Positions 34,979 to 42,937 of a stretch of 57,917 nt of DNA are shown piece by piece. A program made the translations under genes and the position numbers. The number at the start of each line of letters is the position of its first letter. Positions within the stretch are counted from its first letter, which is position 1. Source of the stretch: Methylobacterium tarhaniae (GTDB lineage: Bacteria > Pseudomonadota > Alphaproteobacteria > Rhizobiales > Beijerinckiaceae); NCBI RefSeq assembly GCF_001043955.1, contig NZ_LABZ01000027.1, positions 1-57,917 of the forward strand, read 5' to 3'. Under the pieces are notes generated by a model. It did no database searches. It had not been told where the DNA came from and was given only the letters and a program-made list of their open reading frames with translations.

Positions 34979-36238
34979 CTAGTTTTCCGAATGTCCCTGC
35001 CGTCCGTCAGAGATACCCGCCAGATCGAGCACCGTCCCCAGGAGCACCCGCGTCGCCGCGTCGGCATCCTCCGGGGTGATCGACTCGGCGGGGTTGTGGC
35101 TGATGCCGCCGCGGCAGCGCACGAACAGCATCGCCGAGGGGCCGAGCGCCGCCATCGCCACCGCGTCGTGGGTGGCGCCGGAGGGCAGCCGCAGGGGGGC
35201 GTGGCCGAGGCGCCGCGCCACCCGGTCGAACGCGGCCTGGAAGCCCGGATCGAGGGCGACCGCCGGGTTGTCCATGTAGGTCTCGGACGTGAAGCCGACC
35301 GCGCGCTTCTGCGCGATCGCCCGGCACTCGGCCTGGATCGCCGCGAACAGGCCCGCGCGGTCGGCATCCTCCGGCGCGCGCAGGTCGAGGCTGAAATCGA
35401 CCCGGCCCGGGATCACGTTGACGGCTCCCGGCACCACCGCGAGGGATCCCACCGTCGCGACCGCGCCCGGCACGGCCTCGCCCAGGCGCTCGACGGCGAG
35501 GGCCATCTCGGCGGCGGCGGCGAGCGCGTCCCGGCGCATGCCCATCGGCACGGTGCCGGCATGGTTGGCCTCGCCCGTCACGGTGCAGCGCGCCCGGGTG
35601 AGCCCGACGATGCCGGAGACCACCCCGACCGGCTGCGCCGCCGCCTCGAGGGCCGGCCCCTGCTCGATATGGATTTCGAGGTAGCCGGCGATGTCCTCGC
35701 GCCGCCGGGTGAGGGCCGGGATGCCGTCCGGATCGCCGCCGAACTGCGTCAGCGCCTCGCGCAGGGTGGTGCCGGCGGCGTCGCGGCCCTCCAGCCACTC
35801 CGTCTTGTACTGCCCGGCCCAGGCCTTCGAGGTCGAGAGCGAGGTCGGGAAGCGCACGTTCTCCTCGTCGCCGAAGGCCACCACCTCCAGGGCGAAGGGC
35901 AGGGGAAGGCCGCGGACCTCCTGCGCCACGACCAGTCCCGCCACGACGCCGAGGGGGCCGTCATAGCGCCCGGCATCGACCACGCTGTCGATATGCGAGC
36001 CGAGCACCAGGGCCGGCAGACCCGGCTCCCGCCCCTCGATCCGCCCGACCACGCTGCCGGCGGCATCGATCCGCGCCGTCAGGCCCGCCTCCCGCATCAG
36101 GCCGAGCACCGCCTCGGCCGTCGCCCGGTGGGCCGGCGAGAGATAGAGCCGGGTCAGCCGGCCGGGCTCGTCGGTATGGCGGGCGAGGTCGTCGATCAGC
36201 GCCATCACGCGGGCGCCGAGGCGGGGGGTGTCGGTCAT
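34979..36238 (-). CDS. Allantoate amidohydrolase / N-carbamoyl-L-amino-acid hydrolase (M20 family)
   Basis: The product is 419 residues. Metal ligands of the M20 peptidase fold are visible: His82 and Asp93 in GSHIDSVVDAGRYDG, Glu125/Glu126 in GDEENVRFP, His190 in EIHIEQGP and His381 in GISHNPAES. The ARTXETHXX-like dimerisation part is in GLTRARCTVTGEANHAGTVPMG. Such enzymes cleave allantoate, N-carbamoyl amino acids or ureidoglycine derivatives, releasing ammonia and CO2. Motifs do not separate these substrates. Probably cotranscribed with the DadA-like gene. Confidence 0.92.
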   Translation of the reverse strand: MTDTPRLGARVMALIDDLARHTDEPGRLTRLYLSPAHRATAEAVLGLMREAGLTARIDAAGSVVGRIEGREPGLPALVLGSHIDSVVDAGRYDGPLGVVAGLVVAQEVRGLPLPFALEVVAFGDEENVRFPTSLSTSKAWAGQYKTEWLEGRDAAGTTLREALTQFGGDPDGIPALTRRREDIAGYLEIHIEQGPALEAAAQPVGVVSGIVGLTRARCTVTGEANHAGTVPMGMRRDALAAAAEMALAVERLGEAVPGAVATVGSLAVVPGAVNVIPGRVDFSLDLRAPEDADRAGLFAAIQAECRAIAQKRAVGFTSETYMDNPAVALDPGFQAAFDRVARRLGHAPLRLPSGATHDAVAMAALGPSAMLFVRCRGGISHNPAESITPEDADAATRVLLGTVLDLAGISDGRQGHSEN

Positions 36239-36314
36239 GGTGGTCGCGACCCTTCCAGTGTCGAGCGGGCGGTATGCAGGGTCGGTGCCGGTCGAGGCAA
36301 TCGCGACGTCCGGT

Positions 36315-36650
36315 TCACTCCTCCCCCGGCGGGGTGCGGCGCGTCGCCTTGCGGCGGGCCTCGCGCCGCAGCGGGCCTGCCACCGGGCAGACCTCCTGAA
36401 CCAGGGCGCCGAGCATGTTGACCAGACTGTCCTCGACCAGGCTGTAATCGATCCGGTTGCCCCGGCGCGCGCCCACGATCAGCCCCGCCGCCGACAGGAT
36501 CGAGAGATGGGCCGAAAGCGACGGTTTCGAGATGTCGAACCGCGCCGCGATCTCCCCGGCGCTCAGAGGACCGGCTGAGAGATAGGCCAGGATCTTGCGC
36601 CGGACGGGCGACACCAGCGCCTCCGCCATCACCTGCAGACCGTCCGACAA
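36315..36650 (-). CDS. ArsR-family transcriptional regulator
   Basis: The product is 111 residues. The winged helix-turn-helix is plain: LVSPVRRKILAYLSAGPLSAGEIAARFDISKPSLSAHLSILSAAGLIV, then the wing RRGNRIDYSL. One cysteine (EVCPVAG) near the C-terminus is not enough for a classical metal site. The TTG at 36650 is the likely start, because AGGAG lies at a good distance upstream and the ATG alternative (36629) would shorten the first helix. The ribosome site overlaps the operator at 36652-36667, so binding of the regulator would also cover the start. Divergent from the uncharacterised gene at 36747. Confidence 0.9.
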   Translation of the reverse strand: MSDGLQVMAEALVSPVRRKILAYLSAGPLSAGEIAARFDISKPSLSAHLSILSAAGLIVGARRGNRIDYSLVEDSLVNMLGALVQEVCPVAGPLRREARRKATRRTPPGEE

Positions 36651-36651
36651 T

Positions 36652-36667
36652 TTAGGCTCCTGCCTAA
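36652..36667. promoter_or_regulatory. ArsR-type operator 1
   Basis: TTAGGC-TCCT-GCCTAA, an inverted repeat with six-base arms, sits directly at the ArsR start. It has the same arms and spacing as the palindrome at 36711-36726, so both are probably bound by the ArsR dimer. Confidence 0.8.
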
Positions 36668-36710
36668 TTAGACCGTTGACAAAATACCAGGCTGCGCCAC
36701 CCTGTGCAAA

Positions 36711-36726
36711 TTAGGCTATAGCCTAA
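36711..36726. promoter_or_regulatory. ArsR-type operator 2
   Basis: TTAGGCTATAGCCTAA is a perfect 16-base palindrome, 14 bases upstream of the ATG at 36740. With operator 1 it covers both ends of the divergent promoter between arsR and the gene at 36747-37610, which should therefore be coregulated. Confidence 0.85.
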
Positions 36727-36746
36727 ACAGGAGCGGGTCATGGCGG

Positions 36747-37610
36747 ATGGGGGGAGCACCGGGCTCGGCCGGACAGCTCGACCGGGACTACACGGCGGCG
36801 CGGCACGAGGCGGAGGTGATGGCGGGCGCGAGCCGCGATCTCGCGCAGCGGGCCATGGTGTATCACCACCTCTTCCGCCACTCGGGAGGCAATCACGCCT
36901 TCCCGCTGCTCGCCGCGCATGGCGCCCTGTGGGCCGGAGGCCACTTCGCCAGGGGCGAGCGGATCGGGCTGGGCCTGTCACTCTCGGCGTTGCACCGGCC
37001 GGCACGCAGGCGCGCCCGTCTCGCGGCCCTGGCGGCCTTCGCGGAGGCCTTTCGCGAGATCAACCGGCGGGTCTGCGTCGAGGTCTACGCGACGTACCGC
37101 TTCACCCTCGCGCATGGCGAGAGGGCCGGGACGGACGCTTACGTCGACGCGCTCCTCCTCGACGCGCTGAACCGCTGCCACCACGCCGTGCGCCGGATGC
37201 GGGCCTTGGGCCAAGCCGAGCGGGCCCGCCTGTTCGAGGCCTTCTTCCGCTGGGAGCAGCGCGCGGTCGTCGCGCCCTCCGTTGCCGCCGCGGCGAACGG
37301 ATTCACCTGGGAGCCAGTCCGCCGCCTCGCCCTGCGCCCCTCGATCCGCTTCGCCTACATGCGGCATCGGGAGACGCTGCACTTCGCGAACTTCGCCGAC
37401 ACCGACGAGCGGATCGAGAAGGGCCTGCGCGCCTACGCGGTCGCCGAGGCGGTCGGCTGGGACGAGGTAGAGGCGCGGCTGTCGCGCTACCGCGCGCTGC
37501 CGGCGGGCTGTCTCACGTCGGCCGGCACCGCCTTCCATACCGCCCGCGCACGGCTCCTCCCGCCGGAGCACCTCCGTCTCGCAGCAGCCCGCTCGGTTCA
37601 GCCGGCGTGA
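36747..37610 (+). CDS. Uncharacterised ArsR-controlled protein
   Basis: I do not recognise a named family. The product is 287 residues, rich in Arg, Ala and His, with no signal peptide and mostly helical. A conserved-looking core is VYHHLFRHSGGNHAFPLLAAHG, later HRETLHFANFADTDERIEKG. Histidines cluster at YHHLF, HSGGNH, CHHAV and TLHF, which might bind metal. The divergent ArsR with two operators suggests inducible expression, perhaps by a metal or organic effector. The ribosome site AGGAG (36729-36733) is ideally placed for an ATG at 36740, but that ATG is out of frame with this product; a six-G run at 36749-36754 lies between. The 3' end overlaps the batD gene by 13 bases, tail to tail. Confidence 0.75.
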   Translation: MGGAPGSAGQLDRDYTAARHEAEVMAGASRDLAQRAMVYHHLFRHSGGNHAFPLLAAHGALWAGGHFARGERIGLGLSLSALHRPARRRARLAALAAFAEAFREINRRVCVEVYATYRFTLAHGERAGTDAYVDALLLDALNRCHHAVRRMRALGQAERARLFEAFFRWEQRAVVAPSVAAAANGFTWEPVRRLALRPSIRFAYMRHRETLHFANFADTDERIEKGLRAYAVAEAVGWDEVEARLSRYRALPAGCLTSAGTAFHTARARLLPPEHLRLAAARSVQPA

Positions 37611-38848
37611 GGTCGTGGACCGTCGAGGGGGGCGAGACCGTCCGTCGGCGCGGCGGGCGCCCGGATGCGTCCGAGGTCCCGGGCGAGGCCGGCGAGTTCC
37701 GGCACCGGGGTGTCGCCCTTGCCGAACAGGGCGGCATCGAGGGCAACGAGGCGCGGTGCGAGGCCCGGATCGGCCCGCCACGCCGCCGCGAGGGCCGGAT
37801 CGCGGCGGGCGGCTTGGTTGAGGGCGGCGTGGACGCCCCGCACGTCGCGCCGCCGGGCGGCCCGGGCGAGGGTCCGCAGGGCCGCGGCCGCCGGGGACTC
37901 GCGGCGGCGGGAGACACCCCAGGCGCCCAAGCCCAGCCCGAAGGCGGCGAGCCCCGCGACCAGCGCCCGCCAGGGCGAGGCCGGGGGAGGAGGCGCCTCC
38001 TCCGCGGGTTTCGCGGCCCGGCCGCCGACGATCCGGGCCGGGATCTCGGCCGTGCGCATCACCCGCGCCCGCGTGTCGAACCACGGGACGGCGATCGCCG
38101 AGAGAGTGATCGGCTCCGGCACGCCCGGTCGCACGTCCCAGCGATAGGTCACCCGGGCCACGGGCCCCGCCGGGGTGATGCGGGTCTGGCGCTCGACCGG
38201 CCCGGCGAAGGTGAGGACGCCGCGGGTGCGCAGGACCGGCCGCGGCGGCAGGGCGTCGGCGGTGACGCCGCGGACGTCCAAGGTCACGGTGCGACGGGCC
38301 GGCTCGCCGAGCTTCAGGGTTTCCGGCTCGGGCTCCCACCGGTCCGTCACCGTCACGTCCTGCGCCGCCAGCCACCAGGGCTCGGAGGCGTCCGGCCCGC
38401 CCGGCCCCTGCCAGGCCGCGACCTCGAGGGGCAGGGGGCTTGATCGCACCTCGACCACCCGGCGCTCGCCGCCATCGACGATGGTCAGGCGGTGCACGAA
38501 GGGATCGATTACGAGGCGGCCGGGCCCCTGCGGAAACACCGCGACGGTGCGCTCGAAGCCCCGCGCCTCCTGGCCCTGGATCGTCACGCGGGACCAGTGA
38601 TCGCGGCCGAGCTGGGTCCAGCCGAAATGCGGCAGGCTCGGCTGGCGCAGGTCTTCGAGGGCGATCTGCGCCCGGTAGGTGCCGCGGATGCGCAGCAGCA
38701 CCATCTCGCGCGGGAAGGGGGTGGCGCCGCCCGGCACCTCGGCGGTGACGGTCAGGCTGAGGTCGCCGTCCTCCAGGGCGAAAGCCGGCGTCGCGGCCAG
38801 CACCAGGAGAGCGACGAGAGATCCCCTCATCACCATGGGTTGCCTCAC
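37598..38848 (-). CDS. batD: BatD-like membrane protein
   Basis: The product is 416 residues with a signal peptide (about 1-24, ending PAFA). The periplasmic part (about 25-285) has beta-rich repeats such as VTAEVPGGATPFPREMVLLRI, FGWTQLGRDHWSR and EPARRTVTLDVRGV. One membrane helix (about 295-315, LVAGLAAFGLGLGAWGV) is followed by a cytosolic Arg/Ala-rich tail. BatD belongs to the Bacteroides aerotolerance group; its molecular role is unknown. It is the last gene of the moxR operon, with its start overlapping the batC stop by four bases. Confidence 0.8.
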   Translation of the reverse strand: MRQPMVMRGSLVALLVLAATPAFALEDGDLSLTVTAEVPGGATPFPREMVLLRIRGTYRAQIALEDLRQPSLPHFGWTQLGRDHWSRVTIQGQEARGFERTVAVFPQGPGRLVIDPFVHRLTIVDGGERRVVEVRSSPLPLEVAAWQGPGGPDASEPWWLAAQDVTVTDRWEPEPETLKLGEPARRTVTLDVRGVTADALPPRPVLRTRGVLTFAGPVERQTRITPAGPVARVTYRWDVRPGVPEPITLSAIAVPWFDTRARVMRTAEIPARIVGGRAAKPAEEAPPPPASPWRALVAGLAAFGLGLGAWGVSRRRESPAAAALRTLARAARRRDVRGVHAALNQAARRDPALAAAWRADPGLAPRLVALDAALFGKGDTPVPELAGLARDLGRIRAPAAPTDGLAPLDGPRPHAG

Positions 38849-39669
38849 CAGGGGTTACTTCCGGGCTGGACGGCGGTGCCGGCCTCGCGCCGGCGGGTCT
38901 GCTCGGCGATGATCCGCAAGCGGACGAAGCGGCCGGGATCGTCGGTCAGGGTCGCGAGCCAGTGCCGGTCGGGGCGGATCTCCCGCGCCTCGAAGCTCTT
39001 CGAGACCCGGCGCACCTCGCGCTCGATCACCTCGGACACGCTGGCATTGCCGCCGCCCTGGCGCCCGCCGCCCTCCGCGTCGCTGGCCGAGCCGCGGGCC
39101 TGGCCGCGGCCGGGATCGACCGCCCGCTGCTCGGCCCGACCGGTGCGGGCGGCCTTGGAATTACCGGGTGAGTCGGCGGCCGAGGAGGCCTCGCGGTGGC
39201 CGGCGAGGCCGTCGCCGGTCGAGGCGGTGCCGGGATCGTTCGCGTCGGATTCGGTCTTGGTGGCGTAGCGGGTGGCGGCGTCGGCCTGGGCGTTCGCCTG
39301 ACCGGCGGTCCGGCCGCCGGGGGCGTCCGGCGTGTCGAGGAGACGCGCGATCAGTTCCCGATTCGCCTTGGCATCCTCGTCCGCCGGGTCGCGGGCGAGC
39401 GCCGCGTCGAAGGCGGCGAGTGCCCCTTTCAGGTCGCCGGCGAGCGCCAGCGCGTTGCCGCGGTTGTAGGGCGATGTCGAAAAGGCCTCGGCGGCGTCCG
39501 CGTAGCGCCCGGCGGCGTAGAGGGCGGTGCCGCGCCAGTCCGGATCGTCGCTGACGCGCGCCGCCAGCCCCGGCAGGCCGGCCCCGAGGAGCAGGCGGGC
39601 GAGGGCGGCGGGCTCGACGGCGAGCCCCATGAGCGCGACGGCACCGGCGGCGAGGAGGAGTGTCCGCAT
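38845..39669 (-). CDS. batC: BatC-like TPR protein
   Basis: The product is 274 residues. Two hydrophobic N-terminal segments (about 2-33) are followed by TPR-like repeats (WRGTALYAAGRYADAAEAFS, YNRGNALALAGDLKGALAAFDAAL). A low-complexity stretch rich in Gly, Ser, Thr and Ala follows (about 115-205), then a conserved helical end (VSEVIEREVRRVSKSFEAREI, WLATLTDDPGRFVRLRI). The TPRs should hold Bat proteins together at the membrane. It overlaps batB by one base and batD by four, so the genes are coupled. Confidence 0.82.
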   Translation of the reverse strand: MRTLLLAAGAVALMGLAVEPAALARLLLGAGLPGLAARVSDDPDWRGTALYAAGRYADAAEAFSTSPYNRGNALALAGDLKGALAAFDAALARDPADEDAKANRELIARLLDTPDAPGGRTAGQANAQADAATRYATKTESDANDPGTASTGDGLAGHREASSAADSPGNSKAARTGRAEQRAVDPGRGQARGSASDAEGGGRQGGGNASVSEVIEREVRRVSKSFEAREIRPDRHWLATLTDDPGRFVRLRIIAEQTRRREAGTAVQPGSNPW

Positions 39670-40592
39670 CAGGCGCTCCGCCGGAAGAGCAGCAGGACCG
39701 GCAGCAGCGCGAGGCCGGCGAGCCAGCGGCCGAGATCCTGCCAGGCCAGCACCGTGTAGCCGCCCTCGGTGAGATGGCGGGCGACCGTCTCGGAGACGGC
39801 CGCCAGGACCGGGGCCGGCGCGTCGAGGCTGCCGGCGCTGCCGCCGGCGAGGGAGGCGAGACGGGCGAGCCCGGTTCCGTCAGGCCGCGGCGCGTCTGGC
39901 GGCAAGGCGGGGCCCCCTGGCACCAGCACGGTATGCAGCCGGTGGCCCTCGTCCCGGAGCATCGCCGCCTCGCGGGAGGTGGCGTCGTCGAGGCCGCCGC
40001 CGTCGCTCACCAGCACCACGTCGCCGGTCACCACCGCGCCCTCGGCAAGCGTCCGGCGGGCGAGCGCCAGGGCGCGGGCCGGGTGGCTGCCGCGGTCCGG
40101 TACGGTGGCCCCGTCCAGCGCGAACAGGATGGTGCTGAGGCTGTCGCGGTCGGTGGTCGGCGTCGCGACGAGATAGGCGTCGCCCGCATAGGCGATGACC
40201 GCGACGGCCTTCGTGCCGGCGGCCTCGGCGAGACCCTGCGCCAGCGCCCGCGCTTCGCCGAGCCGCCCGCCCTCGGCGACCGAGCGCGACAGGTCGAGGG
40301 CGATGATCGTGGCGTCGAGGTTGCGGAACCCCGCCACCTCGCGGCGCTCCCGCGCCGGACCGGCAAGGCCGATGGCGACGAGGGCAGCGGCCAGCACCAG
40401 CAATCCCTGCCCGACGCGCCGCCCCGGCCGCACCGCGCCGCGCGCCGCGAGCGCCGCCATCAGGTGCGGGTCCACCGCCTTGGCCCAGTCGCCGAGGGGC
40501 GCGGAACGGTGGGCGGCACGCCAGGCGAGCAGCCCGAGGAGCGGCAGGGCGAGGAGCCACCAGGGGCGGAGCATGGTAAAGGCCTCGGTCAC
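39669..40592 (-). CDS. batB: VWA-domain membrane protein, BatB-like
   Basis: The product is 307 residues from GTG 40592. Two N-terminal membrane helices (about 8-24 and 62-78), a von Willebrand A domain (about 92-270) with metal site DLSRS at 100-104, and a final membrane helix (WLAGLALLPVLLLF). The third MIDAS Gly-Ser is Arg-Ser here, a common BatB variant. GTG 40592 overlaps the batA stop by four bases (GTGA); an internal ATG at 40574 is an alternative start. It probably forms a complex with BatA around the MoxR ATPase. Confidence 0.88.
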   Translation of the reverse strand: MTEAFTMLRPWWLLALPLLGLLAWRAAHRSAPLGDWAKAVDPHLMAALAARGAVRPGRRVGQGLLVLAAALVAIGLAGPARERREVAGFRNLDATIIALDLSRSVAEGGRLGEARALAQGLAEAAGTKAVAVIAYAGDAYLVATPTTDRDSLSTILFALDGATVPDRGSHPARALALARRTLAEGAVVTGDVVLVSDGGGLDDATSREAAMLRDEGHRLHTVLVPGGPALPPDAPRPDGTGLARLASLAGGSAGSLDAPAPVLAAVSETVARHLTEGGYTVLAWQDLGRWLAGLALLPVLLLFRRSA

Positions 40593-41566
40593 GCCGCCCT
40601 CCGGGTGAGCAGGAGCACGAGGGCCGAGAGGAGCGCCACCCCGCCCGGCCACGGCCAGAGGTCGCGGCGCAGGGGCACCGGCGGCGCCCGGTCGCGCCCA
40701 CCCTCCAGGGCGTCGATGCTGTCGGCGACGCCCTGGAGGTCTTCGGTGGTGCGGACGCGAAAGAATCGACCGCCGCTCGTCGCGGCCACGTCGCGGAGCG
40801 TCTCCGAATCGACCACGTCCTGCTCGCCGTTGGCGTCGGCGAGGTCGCGAGGGCCGAGCGCGATGGTGTGGACGCGGATGCCGAGGTCGCGGGCGAGCAA
40901 GGCCACGTCCCGCGGCGTGGTCTGGCCGGCATTGTTGGCGCCGTCGGAGAGCAGCACGACCACCTTGGACGGGCCCGGCAGGGCGTTCAGGCGCTTGAGG
41001 GCGAGCCCGAGCCCGTCGCCGATGCCGGTCGAGCGGCCGACGAGGCCGATCTGCGCCTCCTCCAGCGCCCGGGCGACGGCCCGCGTGTCGAAGGAGGGGG
41101 CGGCCGCCACGTCGGCCTGATCGGCGAAGATCACCAGGCCGACCCGGTCGCCGGCCCGGCGGCGGATGAACTCGGCCCCGACGCGCTTGACCGCCGCGAG
41201 CCGCGAGGTGGTGCGGCCGTCGAGCGAGAAATCGATCCGCTCCATGCTGCCCGACAGGTCGAGGGCGAGCACGATGTCCCGTCCTGAGGCCGGGAGCGCC
41301 GCGCCGGGCAGGACCAGCCGCGGGCCGGCGAGCGCCGCCACCAGGGAGACCCAGAGCAGCCAGGTGAGCGCCGCGCGCCCGCGCACGCCGACGGTGAGCG
41401 GCCCGCCGCGGTCGAGCCCGGCCACCAGCGAGGACGGCACCGCCAGCGCCCCGCTGCCGCCCGGCCGCGGCGGCAGGAAGCGCGCGGCCAGCAGCGGCAG
41501 CGGCAGGAGCAGGCCGGCGAGGGGAGCGGCAAAATCGAGGGAGGCGAGACCGGCCATCGTCGTCAA
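40589..41566 (-). CDS. batA: VWA-domain membrane protein, BatA-like
   Basis: The product is 325 residues. Two N-terminal membrane helices (about 12-30 and 66-82), then a VWA domain with an intact MIDAS DLSGS at 103-107, a T in GRSTGIGDGLGLALKRL and SDGANNAG, and a C-terminal helix (GGVALLSALVLLL). In methylotrophs MxaC and MxaL are the comparable VWA proteins of methanol dehydrogenase maturation. It overlaps its neighbours on both sides by four bases. Confidence 0.92.
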   Translation of the reverse strand: MTTMAGLASLDFAAPLAGLLLPLPLLAARFLPPRPGGSGALAVPSSLVAGLDRGGPLTVGVRGRAALTWLLWVSLVAALAGPRLVLPGAALPASGRDIVLALDLSGSMERIDFSLDGRTTSRLAAVKRVGAEFIRRRAGDRVGLVIFADQADVAAAPSFDTRAVARALEEAQIGLVGRSTGIGDGLGLALKRLNALPGPSKVVVLLSDGANNAGQTTPRDVALLARDLGIRVHTIALGPRDLADANGEQDVVDSETLRDVAATSGGRFFRVRTTEDLQGVADSIDALEGGRDRAPPVPLRRDLWPWPGGVALLSALVLLLTRRAA

Positions 41567-42006
41567 GCCCGCAAGCCCGCGAGGACCCGGGCGAGGCCGG
41601 CTTCCGCCGCGCCGAGATCGGGCGCCGGGCCCGGGGCGTAGAGATCGTGGCTCAGCGCCCGGCCGGGACCGCTGTCGAAGAAATCGGTGCCGAGACGTGC
41701 ATCGAGCCCCGCCGCTCCCTCGACCCCGAGGCTGCGGGCGAGCCGCCGGCTCAACCGCGCCAGCGCCACGCGGCGCTCCTGCGGCGGCAGGGCACGGGCG
41801 GCGGCGAGGTCGGCCAACGCCGCCTGGCGGATCGGGCGGGCGCGCCAGCGCGGCGTCAGCCAGGCGGCGAGGCCGGCCAGGGCCAGGCCGAGGGTGACGG
41901 CGGCCAGGATCTCGGGCCGGATCCAGCCCGGATCGGGCGGGGCGTGCAGGCCGCGAAGGCCGGCGAGGGTCGCCTGGATGGACTGTGCCCCCTCACAGCA
42001 CGGCAT
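41563..42006 (-). CDS. DUF4381 membrane protein
   Basis: The product is 147 residues. One membrane helix near residues 32-50 (EILAAVTLGLALAGLAAWL) is followed by a cytosolic helical part with RARPIRQAALADLAAARAL and a LARLSRRLARSLG stretch, as in DUF4381. The family always travels with moxR-VWA genes and is the counterpart of part of MxaA. Its start overlaps the DUF58 gene by 14 bases and its stop overlaps batA by four. Confidence 0.87.
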   Translation of the reverse strand: MPCCEGAQSIQATLAGLRGLHAPPDPGWIRPEILAAVTLGLALAGLAAWLTPRWRARPIRQAALADLAAARALPPQERRVALARLSRRLARSLGVEGAAGLDARLGTDFFDSGPGRALSHDLYAPGPAPDLGAAEAGLARVLAGLRA

Positions 42007-42907
42007 CGAGCCGCTCCATCAGGGGGGCGAACCCTTCCGGTCCGATCTCGGTGTCGAGGCGCAGACCCGCGAGGCCGAGGCGGGTATAGGCCGCGAGACG
42101 ATCCTCCGGCGCCGGGCGCGCCTTTCCGATCCGGGCCGTGCCGCGGCGCCCGTCCGGGGTAGCATAGGGATAGAGGCCGGGAGGGGGCGCGCGCTCGAAG
42201 GCGTCGCTCACCAGGATCAGGCTGAGGGAGACCCGCTCGGCGAGCGCCGCCGCGCTCTCCGAAAAGCCCTCGCCCGGAGCGTCGAGGGCGCTCGCCAGAA
42301 CCAGGTGCCCGCCCGCCGGCAGCAGCGCGCGGGCTCGTTCCAGGGTCGGGCCCAGGGGCGGATCGAGGTGGGGCGCCGCCGCCAGGGCGCTCTCATGCGC
42401 CCGGGCGAGGCCCTGGCACAGGGCCGCCATGCCGCGCCCACCGGCCCGCGGCGGCAGGGCCACCGGCTCGGGGGCGGCGGCGCAGAGGCCGACCCGGCCG
42501 CCATCGCCGACGATGCGCCAGCCGAGCAGCACCAGCGCCTCCGCGGCGGCGACCGAGCGCAGGGCCCGGCGGGTACCGAACAGCATCGAGGGCCGGAAAT
42601 CGGCCAGCAGCACCACGGCGCGGTCGCGTTCCTCGTGGTGGGTGCGCACGTGCGGCGTGCCGGTGCGGGCCGTGGCGTTGCGGTCGATGTGGCGCACGTC
42701 GTCGCCCTCGGCCCACGGACGCACGTCGTCGGGCTCGCTGCCGCGCCCGCGCCGCCGCGTGACGATGCCGCCGGGCAGCCCGGAGCGCGCCTTCGTGGTC
42801 GCCCCGGCGCCGCGGCGGGCGAGGTGGCGCAGGCCCATCAGCGCCCCGGCCTCGAGGGCGATGCCTGCTTGCGCGAGCGGATCCGTGCTGGGGAGCGGCC
42901 GTGCCAC
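41993..42907 (-). CDS. DUF58 domain protein
   Basis: The product is 304 residues. The DUF58 signature is present: GSEPDDVRPWAEGDDVRHIDRNATARTGTPHVR (about 56-88), followed by a VWA-like part with LLADFRPSMLFG and VLVSDAFERAP-like segments. DUF58 proteins are adaptor partners of MoxR ATPases; MxaS is the methylotroph example. There is no membrane helix. It follows moxR by 30 bases and overlaps the DUF4381 gene by 14. Confidence 0.9.
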   Translation of the reverse strand: MARPLPSTDPLAQAGIALEAGALMGLRHLARRGAGATTKARSGLPGGIVTRRRGRGSEPDDVRPWAEGDDVRHIDRNATARTGTPHVRTHHEERDRAVVLLADFRPSMLFGTRRALRSVAAAEALVLLGWRIVGDGGRVGLCAAAPEPVALPPRAGGRGMAALCQGLARAHESALAAAPHLDPPLGPTLERARALLPAGGHLVLASALDAPGEGFSESAAALAERVSLSLILVSDAFERAPPPGLYPYATPDGRRGTARIGKARPAPEDRLAAYTRLGLAGLRLDTEIGPEGFAPLMERLDAVL

Positions 42908-42937
42908 GGGAGACGAGATCCTCAGAGTTCAAGATCC

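Noticed and set aside
36740..38443. 567-residue frame starting at the best-placed ATG after operator 2
   Set aside because: Beyond the first codons it is Arg/Gly/Pro-rich, runs antisense through batD and has no motif. The frame from 36747 has protein-like sequence.
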